From Xanthobacteraceae bacterium (GTDB lineage Bacteria; Pseudomonadota; Alphaproteobacteria; Rhizobiales; Xanthobacteraceae): 64,000 nucleotides of DNA. Below the pieces are notes generated by a model. The model was not told the DNA's origin. It searched no databases and saw nothing but the letters and a program-made list of their open reading frames with translations. Shown in pieces: positions 27,773 through 36,457 of the stretch (position 1 is its first letter; each line of letters opens with the position of its first letter). The position numbers and the translations under genes were made by a program. Location of the stretch: NCBI GenBank assembly GCA_023954195.1, contig JAMLIK010000003.1:1-64000 (forward strand), written 5' to 3'.

Positions 27773-28048
27773 ATGCGAAAAGACATCAAGACGTCATGCC
27801 AGAAACGCCTCAGCCGAATTGAGGGGCAGGTGCGCGGCCTCGCCAAGATGGTGGAGGAGGACCGCTACTGCATCGATATCGTAACGCAGATCTCCGCCGT
27901 TCGTGCCGCCCTGCGCCGCGTCGAGGAAGAGGTGTTGAAGGACCATGTCGCCCACTGCGTCGAGCATGCGATTGCGAGCGGCGACAAGGCGGATCAGCGC
28001 CGCAAGATCGCGGAATTGATGGCGGTGGTCGGACGGGCGGAACGATGA
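27773..28048 (+). CDS. csoR: CsoR-type copper-sensing repressor
   Basis: The 91-residue, all-helical product belongs to the DUF156 metal-sensing family (KRLSRIEGQVRGLAKMVEEDRYC). The ligand set C33-H58-C62 has the same spacing as the Cys-His-Cys Cu(I) site of CsoR (C36-H61-C65 in the Mycobacterium protein). Cu(I) binding should release DNA and derepress copA on one side and the downstream copper genes on the other. The next gene starts 87 bp downstream on the same strand. Confidence 0.85.
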   Translation: MRKDIKTSCQKRLSRIEGQVRGLAKMVEEDRYCIDIVTQISAVRAALRRVEEEVLKDHVAHCVEHAIASGDKADQRRKIAELMAVVGRAER

Positions 28049-28134
28049 ACCTCTCGGTTCCATCTTGGCGGCGCGCGATTTCGCAGTTATGATTCCGAAT
28101 CCGAGTACAGCAAATCGAAAGCATTGACGCATTG

Positions 28135-28611
28135 ATGTTGGTCGGACTTACCAGGACGCAACGGGTTAAGGCAGGGTGGCTCATCGCCTTGGCCTATCTG
28201 TTTTGCGTGTTGGCGCCGACGCTGTCCTTCGCATTGCCCGGCAGTCAGGCCGCGCCCTATTGCCTGACTGACGAGGATCACGTGCCAGCCATGCTCCACG
28301 TGCACCAGGAAGGCATGATGCACGTCCACAACGACGGACATGCCCATCATCATTCCGGCGTCCAGACCCACGCGGATTCATCCGCAGATCATGATGTGAA
28401 GCCGGTCGCGTTGAAGAGCGATTCCGGTCCGGCAAAGGCGCCGCATGCGGCGGATGGAAAGTGCTGCGGCCTGATGTGCGTCACCGCGCTTCCTGCAACC
28501 CTCGTCGCGGTGGCAAAGCCGTCGGTGCCGAGCGCCGTCCGGATATCCGACGTCCATCGGAAACTGGCGGACAACGCGCCTCCGCGGCTTTATCGCCCCC
28601 CAAATTCCTGA
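28135..28611 (+). CDS. His-rich exported protein, putative metal binder
   Basis: The 158-residue product has an N-terminal hydrophobic signal (about residues 13-33). A His/Met-rich stretch follows (about 48-85, with HVHQEGMMHVHNDGHAHHH), then a Cys cluster CCGLMC near residue 110. The composition is that of a periplasmic metal-binding or metal-sensing protein; the Cys arrangement recalls DUF2946-like proteins found beside copper genes, but this is a weak match. ATG 28135 was chosen over a TTG three bases upstream. It lies behind csoR and ahead of the lipoprotein gene. Confidence 0.6.
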   Translation: MLVGLTRTQRVKAGWLIALAYLFCVLAPTLSFALPGSQAAPYCLTDEDHVPAMLHVHQEGMMHVHNDGHAHHHSGVQTHADSSADHDVKPVALKSDSGPAKAPHAADGKCCGLMCVTALPATLVAVAKPSVPSAVRISDVHRKLADNAPPRLYRPPNS

Positions 28612-28690
28612 CCTGACAACAGCATGACGCGGTGCCGTGCCTGTGAGGGGTGCGCACGCCTGTGGTCCATCGTCAGTTCAGGGGATTTTT

Positions 28691-28990
28691 ATGTCAGCGC
28701 AGATTGGGGCGATCGTCGCCGCCGTTGGTTCGGTGGCGCGCGGAATATTTGGAAGAAAACTTGGGGCATTCGCAGGGGTGGCTTTGGCGGCCATGACGCT
28801 CGGCGGCTGCGCGGTACCGTTGGTGCCGCTCGTCGGCGCAGATCCCGCCGATCCCGGAGCGAAGGTTGCGGGCGTCGGCTACCGGTCGACCCTCGCCCCT
28901 TACACCAGCCTTCGCCCGACGACGCCTTCCAACTGGAAGGAGCAGAACCAGCGCGTCACCCCGTCACCGAACTCCAGCCACGAGCATTAG
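28691..28990 (+). CDS. Small lipoprotein, function unknown
   Basis: The 99-residue product has a signal region (about residues 20-37) ending in the lipobox LGGC, so it should be lipidated. The mature part is short, Pro/Thr-rich and ends in SSHEH. A longer frame upstream would put a Cys-containing leader before the signal, so ATG 28691 is preferred. It sits 9 bp upstream of the TolC-family gene, suggesting one transcript. Confidence 0.6.
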   Translation: MSAQIGAIVAAVGSVARGIFGRKLGAFAGVALAAMTLGGCAVPLVPLVGADPADPGAKVAGVGYRSTLAPYTSLRPTTPSNWKEQNQRVTPSPNSSHEH

Positions 28991-28999
28991 GAGCACGTC

Positions 29000-30457
29000 A
29001 TGAAAATTATCCGTGGCGTGCTGCCGCATCAGAGCTTCCTCAGAAGCAATCGGTCGGCGCTGGTGCTCACCGCTTCCCTTCTTCTTTCCGGTTGTGCGAC
29101 GTTCTCGCCGGATCGGGGAATGGGCGTCGTCGCCGATGTCGCCGATCATACGATTAAGAAGGACGTGGTCGCGATCCGCTCCGTGGACGAGGCACAGCGT
29201 GCGAACGATGACGTCACGCGGCTGCTGCGCCGGGCGCTCACCGTCGACACCGCCGTCCAGGTCGCGCTGCTTAACAACCGCGGCTTGCAGGCCACTTACA
29301 ATGAATTGGCGTTGGCGGAAGCCGATCGTGTCCAGGAAAGCCTTCTGCCCAATCCGACCTTCTCGATTTCGAGAATCGCAGGCGGCGGTGTGGTCGAGAT
29401 CCAGCGCCAGGTTGTCGGCGACATTCTGGCACTGGCGACGCTGCCGTTCCGCTCCGAGATCGCGAAGCAGCGTTTCCGGCAGGCACAGCTTCGCGCCGCG
29501 CTGGAAACACTCCGTCTTGCCGCCGACGTCAGACGTGCTTACTACCGCGCAGTTGCCGCCAATGAATTGGTCGGATTTCTCAGCCGCGCCAAGGCCACCG
29601 CCGAATCCATCGCGCAATTGTCGAAGAACCTTGGCCAGACCGGATCGATGAACAAACTCGATCAGGCGCGTGAGCAGGTCTTCTATGCGGAAACCACAGC
29701 GGACCTTGCGACGGTGCGTCAGGAAGCGACCAGTTCGCGCGAAGCTCTGGCACGGCTGTTGGGGCTGTGGGACGGCGATCTCAATTTCAAGCTGCCGAGC
29801 CATCTGCCGGCTTTGCCGCCGCGTCCGCAGACCTTGCCACGCATCGAAGTCGACGCCGTTGAACACCGTATCGATCTACAGATCGCCCGTATCGAACTGG
29901 TTGCTTTGGCAAAAGCGCTCAATCTGACGGAAGCGAGCCGTTTCGTCACGCTGCTCGATGTTGCGGGAATTTCGAAGACCACCAGGAACCCCGATGGCTC
30001 CCGGTTCCGCGAACGCGGCTTCGACATCCAGTTCCAGATCCCGATCTTCGACGGCGGCGAGGTCCGGGTGCGGCAAGCGAGCGAGACCTACAACCAGGCC
30101 TTCAATCGTCTGACCGAGAAGGCGATCAACGTGCGCTCGGAAGCGCGTGACGCGTACCGGACGTATCGATCGAGCTATGAGATCGCCCGGCAGTACGAGC
30201 GCGAGGTTCTGCCGCTCCGGAAGATTATCACCGAAGAGATGCAACTGCGCTTTTCGAGCATGCAGGTGGACGTGTTCACACTGTTGACGGAAGCGCGGCA
30301 GCGCACCGCCTCATTGCGCGCGGCGATCGAAGCCAAGCGCAGCTTCTGGCTCGCCCAATCCGACCTGCAGACCGCCGTCAACGGCGGCGGCTCGGGAGAA
30401 ACACCAACGAAGTCCAGTCCGACGACGACCGCCCAGGCCGGCGGCGGAGGCAATTGA
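29000..30457 (+). CDS. TolC-family outer-membrane efflux channel
   Basis: The 485-residue product has a leader ending in the lipobox LLSGC and the duplicated OEP (TolC) repeat of long helices. Examples are LTVDTAVQVALLNNRGLQATYNEL and the late VRSEARDAYRTYRSSYEIARQYE. It would form the trimeric outer-membrane duct for the CusBA pump encoded further right and possibly for other RND pumps here. The C-terminal tail is Gly/Thr-rich. The stop overlaps the multicopper oxidase start by one base, so the two are coupled. Confidence 0.85.
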   Translation: MKIIRGVLPHQSFLRSNRSALVLTASLLLSGCATFSPDRGMGVVADVADHTIKKDVVAIRSVDEAQRANDDVTRLLRRALTVDTAVQVALLNNRGLQATYNELALAEADRVQESLLPNPTFSISRIAGGGVVEIQRQVVGDILALATLPFRSEIAKQRFRQAQLRAALETLRLAADVRRAYYRAVAANELVGFLSRAKATAESIAQLSKNLGQTGSMNKLDQAREQVFYAETTADLATVRQEATSSREALARLLGLWDGDLNFKLPSHLPALPPRPQTLPRIEVDAVEHRIDLQIARIELVALAKALNLTEASRFVTLLDVAGISKTTRNPDGSRFRERGFDIQFQIPIFDGGEVRVRQASETYNQAFNRLTEKAINVRSEARDAYRTYRSSYEIARQYEREVLPLRKIITEEMQLRFSSMQVDVFTLLTEARQRTASLRAAIEAKRSFWLAQSDLQTAVNGGGSGETPTKSSPTTTAQAGGGGN

Positions 30458-31839
30458 TGGAGACCAACATGCTATCGCGAAGAGGATTTTTGGGAACGGC
30501 CGCGCTGGTCGGCGCGAGCGCCGTCAGCGGTCGCGTGCAGGCGGCGAACATTCCGGAAGCGCCGATCATGGACAAGGTGACGATGCAGCCGCCGCTGCAT
30601 CCCACCAGCGGTCCGGATTACCGCCCGGTCGTGACCCTCAACGGCTGGTCACTGCCCTGGCGGATGAATGGCGACTGGAAGGAATTCCATCTCGTCGCGG
30701 AGCCCGTGGTGCGAGAGTTCGCCGACGGTATGAAGGCGTATCTGTGGGGTTACAATGGCCAGGCGCCGGGCCCGACGATCGAGGCCGTCGAAGGCGACAA
30801 GGTCCGCATCTTCGTCACCAACAAGCTGCCCGAGCATACGACCGTGCATTGGCACGGCATGATCGTGCCGAACGGCATGGACGGCGTCGGTGGTCTCAAT
30901 CAGCCGCATATCAAGCCCGGCAAGACCTTCGTCTACGAGTTCGAGATGAAGAACAGTGGGACGTTCATGTACCACCCGCACTCCGACGAAATGGTGCAGA
31001 TGGCAATGGGCATGATGGGCATGGTCATTGTGCACCCGCGCGACCCGTCGTTCCGTCCGGTCGATCGCGACTTCGTCTTCATCATGAGCACCTACGACAT
31101 CGACCCCGGGACCTATCTGCCGAAGGTCAACGAGATGACCAACTTCAACATGTGGACGTTCAACAGCCGCGTGTTTCCGGGCATCGATCCGCTGCCGGTC
31201 CGGCTCGGCGACAGGGTACGGGTCCGGATCGGCAATCTCACCATGACCAACCATCCGATTCACCTGCATGGACACCACTTTGCAGTGACCTGCACCGACG
31301 GCGGCTGGATTCCGGAAAGCGCTCAGAGGCCGGAGACCACGACGGACGTTCCGGTCGGTGCGGTTCGGGCGTTCGATGTGTTGGCCGACAACCCGGGGGA
31401 CTGGGCACTGCATTGCCACAAGTCGCACCACACCATGAACGCCATGGGCCACGACATGCGCAACATGATCGGCGTCTCGAAGAAGGATCTGGCGAAAGCG
31501 GTCGGCAAGCTGGCGCCAGACGCCATGGTGATGGGATCGACGGGCATGGCGATGGGCGAGATGGAAATGCCTGCGCCGGACAACACGCTGCCGATGATGA
31601 CGGGCTCGGGACAATTCGGGCCGATCGAGATGGGCGGGATGTTCACGGTGATGAAGATCCGCGAAGGCATGGCCCGCGACGATTACAGCGATCCCGGGCC
31701 CTACAAGAACCCGCCTGGCACCGTCGCATATGAAGTCGATGCTCCGGCCGCGGAGCCGGTCCGACCGCAGAACGGCAAAGACGATGCGGGCGCTGCAAAG
31801 ATGAAAGGCATGAAAGGCATGAAGATGAAGGGGATGTGA
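30457..31839 (+). CDS. Tat-exported multicopper oxidase with Met-rich tail
   Basis: The 460-residue product begins with a twin-arginine signal (LSRRGFLGTAAL). Cupredoxin domains follow with the copper motifs HWHG (131-134), YHPHSD (172-177), a HLHGHHF motif near 270 and HCHKSHH near 325. It is shorter than CueO. The C-terminus is Met-rich and carries a repeated KGM unit, a feature linked to Cu(I) binding. The likely role is periplasmic oxidation of toxic Cu(I) to Cu(II). ATG 30457 overlaps the TolC stop; a TTG one codon earlier is unlikely. Confidence 0.87.
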   Translation: METNMLSRRGFLGTAALVGASAVSGRVQAANIPEAPIMDKVTMQPPLHPTSGPDYRPVVTLNGWSLPWRMNGDWKEFHLVAEPVVREFADGMKAYLWGYNGQAPGPTIEAVEGDKVRIFVTNKLPEHTTVHWHGMIVPNGMDGVGGLNQPHIKPGKTFVYEFEMKNSGTFMYHPHSDEMVQMAMGMMGMVIVHPRDPSFRPVDRDFVFIMSTYDIDPGTYLPKVNEMTNFNMWTFNSRVFPGIDPLPVRLGDRVRVRIGNLTMTNHPIHLHGHHFAVTCTDGGWIPESAQRPETTTDVPVGAVRAFDVLADNPGDWALHCHKSHHTMNAMGHDMRNMIGVSKKDLAKAVGKLAPDAMVMGSTGMAMGEMEMPAPDNTLPMMTGSGQFGPIEMGGMFTVMKIREGMARDDYSDPGPYKNPPGTVAYEVDAPAAEPVRPQNGKDDAGAAKMKGMKGMKMKGM

Positions 31840-31885
31840 GTGCGACGTTCAGACCGAATGTTTCACCGAACGAAGGAGACGCGAC

Positions 31886-32368
31886 ATGAAAGAACTGCAT
31901 CGAACTGGCGTCGCATTATTTGCAACACTGATCTTGGCGGCGCCGGCATGGGCCGGGGCAGGGCCTGCCGGACATCAGGACGACACGTTTTCGGCTGGTG
32001 AGCCGGGCGAGGCGAATAAACCAGCACGGATCGTTCAAGTGACGATGGGCGAAGCCGATGGCAAGATGACGTTCACGCCGAACAAGATCGAGGTCAAAAA
32101 AGGCGAGCAGATCAAGTTCATGCTGCGCAACAACGGCGAACTCGACCACGAGTTCATTCTCGCGACCACGGCCGAAAATCTCAAGCATGCCGAGTCGATG
32201 AAGAAAAATCCCGACATGGAGCATGATGATCCGAACGGCAAGCGCCTCGCTCCGAAGAAGACGGGCGAAATCGTCTGGAGATTCACCAAAGCGGGAGAGT
32301 TCGAATATTCATGCCTGATCCCGGGACATCGGGAAGCGGGGATGATCGGCACGGTCGTCGTCAAGTGA
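31886..32368 (+). CDS. Periplasmic cupredoxin
   Basis: The 160-residue product has a signal peptide ending near AWAGAG and a plastocyanin/azurin fold with type-1 copper ligands H88 (LDHEF), C143 (YSCLIPGH), H148 and M153. Unlike classical electron carriers it has an inserted Met/His-bearing loop (about 100-122). It probably shuttles copper or electrons for the adjacent oxidase. The next gene begins only a few bases beyond or across its stop codon. Confidence 0.83.
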   Translation: MKELHRTGVALFATLILAAPAWAGAGPAGHQDDTFSAGEPGEANKPARIVQVTMGEADGKMTFTPNKIEVKKGEQIKFMLRNNGELDHEFILATTAENLKHAESMKKNPDMEHDDPNGKRLAPKKTGEIVWRFTKAGEFEYSCLIPGHREAGMIGTVVVK

Positions 32369-32400
32369 CTCCCAAGATGTTTGTCGCGCAAGGAGAAACC

Positions 32401-33474
32401 TTGGACGAACGCCAAATCGACTGCGTGCCGGACGACGGTTGGCACGCAGCGATGGGTGCGTTTGCCGACGTCCACTACGAACAGACGGCAATCTACGGCT
32501 CCGGACAACGGGGCGAACGATCGAGCCATATTCTGCTGCGACGCGAGGGCACCCCCGTCGCAGGTGCCCGGATCGGATTGTATCTCGTGCCTTATCTCGG
32601 CCGCGGCATGGCGCTCGTGCGCTTCGCGCCGTTCTGGCGCTCCTTTGACGTTGCTCCCGACCCGGAGCGATACCGGACAGCGGTGGCAGCGTTGGTGGAC
32701 GAATATTGTCGGCGGCGAAAGCTTTACCTCGTCCTCCGTCCGCGTCCCCATCCGGACTTCTATCCGATCGAAGCGAAAATCCTGGCAGAAATGGGGCTCG
32801 CGGGCTCCACGTCATCGATGCTTGACCGCTACTTCGTCGATGCATCGCTCGACGAGGCGGAGCAACAGAAAAGCCTGGATCAGCGATGGTGCTATAATCT
32901 CCGCAAGGGTCTTGCGCACGGCCTCGAGGTTCGTATCGGTGAAGCTCCGGCCGACATCAAGACCTTCCAGGAGATCTATGCCGAGATGGTTCGGCGCAAG
33001 AACCTGAACTATCCGGGCGTCGATCTGCCCGCATCCATTCCGGACCTGATGCGGCTTCCGGAACGAATGAAGATGCGCATTGCCTTGGCGTATCACGACG
33101 GAAAGCCGATTGGCGGGATCGCTTTCAGCGTCGTGGGCGATCTCGCCTACTACGTCTTCGGTGCGACCAGCGACGAGGCGACCGCACTGAACGCCGGATA
33201 TGTCCTGCAATGGCACGTCATGCGCTGGCTGCGGGAAAACACAAAGGTGCGCTGGTACGAACTCGGTGGTCCCGGTGATCCGGGAATCCGGCAATTCAAA
33301 AAGGGACTCGCGGGCAAACGAGGCGTTCTGCTTGCCGTCCGGGAATTTCACTACTGCCCCGACGTGACCGCGCGCGTAGTCGTGGGAGGACTGTTTGCCC
33401 TCCGCGACGCGCGCAACAGGATCCAGCGCTGGCAGCGTGAAAGAAGGCCTTCCGAGGGAAGGCGCAGTAACTGA
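32401..33474 (+). CDS. FemAB/GNAT-like aminoacyl or acyl transferase
   Basis: The 357-residue product resembles the FemAB-like branch of the GNAT fold: an N-terminal half with VPYLGRGMALVRFAPFW, a second half with MRIALAYHDGKPIGGIAFSVVGDLAYYVFGATSDEA, and a WYELGGPGDPGIRQFKKG motif. Family members transfer amino acids or acyl groups to peptidoglycan precursors or surface polymers. The substrate is unknown. I favour TTG 32401 because AAGGAG precedes it by 5 bases; GTG 32365 (overlapping the cupredoxin stop) and ATG 32377 are alternatives. Its place inside a copper operon is unusual. Confidence 0.68.
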   Translation: MDERQIDCVPDDGWHAAMGAFADVHYEQTAIYGSGQRGERSSHILLRREGTPVAGARIGLYLVPYLGRGMALVRFAPFWRSFDVAPDPERYRTAVAALVDEYCRRRKLYLVLRPRPHPDFYPIEAKILAEMGLAGSTSSMLDRYFVDASLDEAEQQKSLDQRWCYNLRKGLAHGLEVRIGEAPADIKTFQEIYAEMVRRKNLNYPGVDLPASIPDLMRLPERMKMRIALAYHDGKPIGGIAFSVVGDLAYYVFGATSDEATALNAGYVLQWHVMRWLRENTKVRWYELGGPGDPGIRQFKKGLAGKRGVLLAVREFHYCPDVTARVVVGGLFALRDARNRIQRWQRERRPSEGRRSN

Positions 33475-33480
33475 AGAGGA

Positions 33481-33792
33481 ATGAAAATGAAAAACCGCAA
33501 CTTCATGGCGGGAATTCTTGCGATCTCTTTCGCTTTGTCGTCCGCCGCTGTAATGGCGCAGGCCGACATGGCCAAGGGTGAAGTCAAGAAGATCGACGAG
33601 TCCGCTGGCAAGATCACCTTGAAGCACGGACCGATCAAGAACCTCGACATGGACGAGGACGGCATGACGATGGTGTTCCGCGTCCAGGACCCAGCGATGC
33701 TCAAACAGGTCAAGGTCGGCGACAAGGTGCAATTCAAGGCCGAACGGGCAACGGCTGGCATCACCGTCACCAAGATCGAGAAGCAGAAATAG
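33481..33792 (+). CDS. cusF: CusF-like periplasmic copper-binding protein
   Basis: The 103-residue product has a signal peptide ending near VMAQA and a small OB-fold-like domain with the CusF pattern: H49 in LKHGPI, then M57, M62 and M64 in DMDEDGMTMVF. The DEDG stretch replaces the usual P-A-M segment and I see no Trp beside the site, so Cu(I) affinity may differ from CusF. It would hand copper to the CusBA pump encoded about 8 kb to the right. The start is 6 bp after the FemAB-like stop. Confidence 0.8.
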   Translation: MKMKNRNFMAGILAISFALSSAAVMAQADMAKGEVKKIDESAGKITLKHGPIKNLDMDEDGMTMVFRVQDPAMLKQVKVGDKVQFKAERATAGITVTKIEKQK

Positions 33793-33802
33793 CACCCGGA
33801 TT

Positions 33803-33838
33803 TCCGACGCCGTCGGCCTCAGGTTTGGCGGCGTCGGA
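33803..33838 (+). terminator. Stem-loop after cusF-like gene
   Basis: TCCGACGCCG (33803-33812) pairs perfectly with CGGCGTCGGA (33829-33838) across a 16-base loop. No T-run follows, so it may be an attenuator or RNA-stabilising hairpin rather than a full terminator. Confidence 0.45.
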
Positions 33839-33861
33839 TGTGGCGGAGCAGGAGTTTTAGG

Positions 33862-34839
33862 ATGGAGGGATCGTTGCGTCGTAACAATGGGGCCGATGCA
33901 GAGTTTTTCTACGACCGTCAGAGCGGCAGCCTGAGTGGGGCAAGCCTGGTCGACCAAATGGCGGTCTACGCACTGCAGGTCGGCTTCGTCGTTACGCGGC
34001 CCTTCGGTCACCGCGGTTACGGATGGGGCTGCGACGTGGTTTCCTGCGCCGTCGCGCAACGCGACATCGTCGTTGGATTAAATGCAGATGCCCGATTTGC
34101 CATTCCGTTTTGCGACCGGTACTGGAGCCGAATTCTCAACGGTCGGTACGACTACGAAGAAGAGATCGAGGCGTTTCTGAAGAGCGTCGCCGACATCAGG
34201 TACACCTTCGTCGATTGCGGGGCCAATTTCGGCTACTGGTCGGCTCTCGCATCGAGCGAGCCATTCGGTCGCCAGACCGTCCTGGCGATCGAAGCCTCAC
34301 CCGATAACGCCGCGCGGCTCGCATTGAACGCCGGACTGAATGGCAACCGGTATTGCTGCGTGAACGCGGCCATCGGCGGCAGCACAGGCGGATTCGTGCG
34401 TATCGCGGGACGACGACACGAGGCATTTTCCACCTATGCGGTTGCGGATGACGATCACGGAGCGGTGAGACGCGTCTCGCTCGACGGCCTACTCGGCAGC
34501 GTCCTCGATGCAGAGGCCCCGACGGTCATCAAGCTGGATGTCGAAGGCGTTGAGATCGAAGCAATCGAAGGAGCTAAGACCTTGTTGTCCGGAGATTCGC
34601 TTGTGATCTGCGAGGATCACGGCTCGGATCGGGCGCACGGTGTTTCGCATCATTTGATGAATGAAGCCGGGTTGAGGCTCTACATCTTCGACCCCGCCGC
34701 TTGTCGTTTCGTTCGCGTCGAAGGTCCGGCGGTGCTCGATCGTGTGAAGCAGTATCGTTGGGTCGGCTACAACGTTTTCGCCACGCGAAGCCCGGTTTGG
34801 GAAGACCGATTGCGGTCTGCGCAATGGATTCGCCGATGA
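33862..34839 (+). CDS. FkbM-family methyltransferase
   Basis: The 325-residue product has the SAM-binding motif FVDCGANFGYWSALAS (about residue 115) and the family signature TVIKLDVEGVEIEAIEGA (about 225), as in FkbM methyltransferases. These enzymes usually O-methylate sugars or polyketides. The start ATG 33862 follows AGGAG. It lies after the stem-loop and ahead of the OpgC gene, so a glycan substrate is plausible but unproven. Confidence 0.78.
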   Translation: MEGSLRRNNGADAEFFYDRQSGSLSGASLVDQMAVYALQVGFVVTRPFGHRGYGWGCDVVSCAVAQRDIVVGLNADARFAIPFCDRYWSRILNGRYDYEEEIEAFLKSVADIRYTFVDCGANFGYWSALASSEPFGRQTVLAIEASPDNAARLALNAGLNGNRYCCVNAAIGGSTGGFVRIAGRRHEAFSTYAVADDDHGAVRRVSLDGLLGSVLDAEAPTVIKLDVEGVEIEAIEGAKTLLSGDSLVICEDHGSDRAHGVSHHLMNEAGLRLYIFDPAACRFVRVEGPAVLDRVKQYRWVGYNVFATRSPVWEDRLRSAQWIRR

Positions 34840-35074
34840 CCGAGGGCAACATGCGGCGCGAACCGAATGCAGGTTCGCTCGGCGGAGGCATCGTCGAGGG
34901 CCACGGAGCGGAGCGTCCGCCGGGCGAAGATACCGTGGCTTCCCGAACTTCCTCATGCCGGCGGAAGTCTCTTTTTCAGATGGAACTTGCGATGACTGAG
35001 TGGACAGCCCGTTCCGGAGGGCTCGCCCCAGGGCGAGCAGCCGAGTCAGCAGGGAACATTGGAAGACTGGAAAG

Positions 35075-36307
35075 ATGACGATGAGTCTGCCTAGACAGGA
35101 TCGAGGTCCGGCGCGGCGCTCGCAAAGCGTATCCGTTCTGGCGGAAAAGCCGATCGCTGGGGAACGCAGATCATCATCGTTGGGGCGCGACCTGCGACTA
35201 GATTTGTTCCGCGGACTGGCGAATTGGGCGATCTTCCTGGACCACATTCCGAACAACGCGGTTGCCTGGGTGACCACGAGAAACTACGGCTTTAGCGATG
35301 CCGCGGACGTTTTCGTGTTCATTTCCGGTTACACTGCGGCATTCGTCTACGCACGCAGGATGGCCGCGCAAGGATATCTCGCGGGGACGGCCTTGCTGAT
35401 ACGTCGCGTGTGGCAACTTTATGTAGCGCATGTTTTGTTGTTCGTGTTCTACGCCGCGGCCATCGGGTATGTGGCGCAAGACTACGGACATTCGCACCTG
35501 CTGGATGAGTTCAACGTGGCCGGGCTGATAGAGCGGCCGGTGGCGACGCTCACACACGGCCTCCTTCTCCAGTTCAAGCCGCTCAATCTGGACGTCCTGC
35601 CTTTATATATCGTGCTGATGGCGGGTTTTGCCCCGTTGCTGATGCTGATGATGTGGGCTCCGAACACGGCGCTGGCTGCTGCAACTGTGGTCTATTTGCT
35701 GGCGCGCCATTTCGGCTGGAATTTTCCTGCCTATCCAGCGGGCGGCTGGTACTTCAATCCGTTCACATGGCAGCTTCCGTTCACGATGGGAGCATGGGCG
35801 GCGTTGGGCGGTGCCGCCCGGGCGCAGGCGTTGGCTCGGTCCCGAATTGTCCTGATTGCGAGCGTGGCATTCGTGGTTTTCGCATTCGTCGTTACGGTCG
35901 GCGCTCGCCTCGGTCTATCGACGTCGCTGTCGCCCGTGTTCGATGTCCTTAGTGAGAAAACAAATCTTGCTCCCTACAGGATCCTTCATTTTCTGGCGCT
36001 TGCGGTGATCGTGGTTCGTGTCGTTCCGCGAGACTGGAACGGCCTTCGTTCGAGGCTGGCGCGTCCGATCATCGTATGCGGTCAGAGGTCGCTGGAGGTG
36101 TTCTGCATAGGAATTTTCCTGTCGTTCGTCGGGCATTTCATTCTGGAGATGTATTCGGACCGTCTGCTTACCCAAATCGGGGTGAGTGTTGGCGGACTTC
36201 TGCTGATGACGGCCGTCGCGCTCTATCGGACGTGGTCCCGAACTCTTGACGTGCGTTCCCCCAAGGCGCCGGTCACGCGCGGCAATCAGCCGAAAAAGGG
36301 AGAATGA
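35075..36307 (+). CDS. opgC: OpgC-like membrane acyltransferase
   Basis: The 410-residue product carries the OpgC domain. The N-terminal RDLRLDLFRGLANWAIFLDHIPNN has the catalytic-type His of this acyltransferase class, followed by about ten membrane segments. OpgC adds succinyl groups to osmoregulated periplasmic glucans, making them more anionic. The ATG at 35075 is used; the longer frame to 35000 adds a basic leader. Partner genes opgGH lie 22 kb away. The 235 bp upstream of it contain no gene I recognise. Confidence 0.78.
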   Translation: MTMSLPRQDRGPARRSQSVSVLAEKPIAGERRSSSLGRDLRLDLFRGLANWAIFLDHIPNNAVAWVTTRNYGFSDAADVFVFISGYTAAFVYARRMAAQGYLAGTALLIRRVWQLYVAHVLLFVFYAAAIGYVAQDYGHSHLLDEFNVAGLIERPVATLTHGLLLQFKPLNLDVLPLYIVLMAGFAPLLMLMMWAPNTALAAATVVYLLARHFGWNFPAYPAGGWYFNPFTWQLPFTMGAWAALGGAARAQALARSRIVLIASVAFVVFAFVVTVGARLGLSTSLSPVFDVLSEKTNLAPYRILHFLALAVIVVRVVPRDWNGLRSRLARPIIVCGQRSLEVFCIGIFLSFVGHFILEMYSDRLLTQIGVSVGGLLLMTAVALYRTWSRTLDVRSPKAPVTRGNQPKKGE

Positions 36308-36457
36308 ATGATGCACCCACCGGTCATCACGGTTTGCGACGTGGGCGGCCTTCTTCGGAAAGAACGATGAGGCAGCTCGGGCGTCAAAAAGACAACCGGA
36401 AACACGCCTGTGGTCGATGGTCCGCATGTTCAGCGATTGGGTTTGAGCGAGGTCTCC

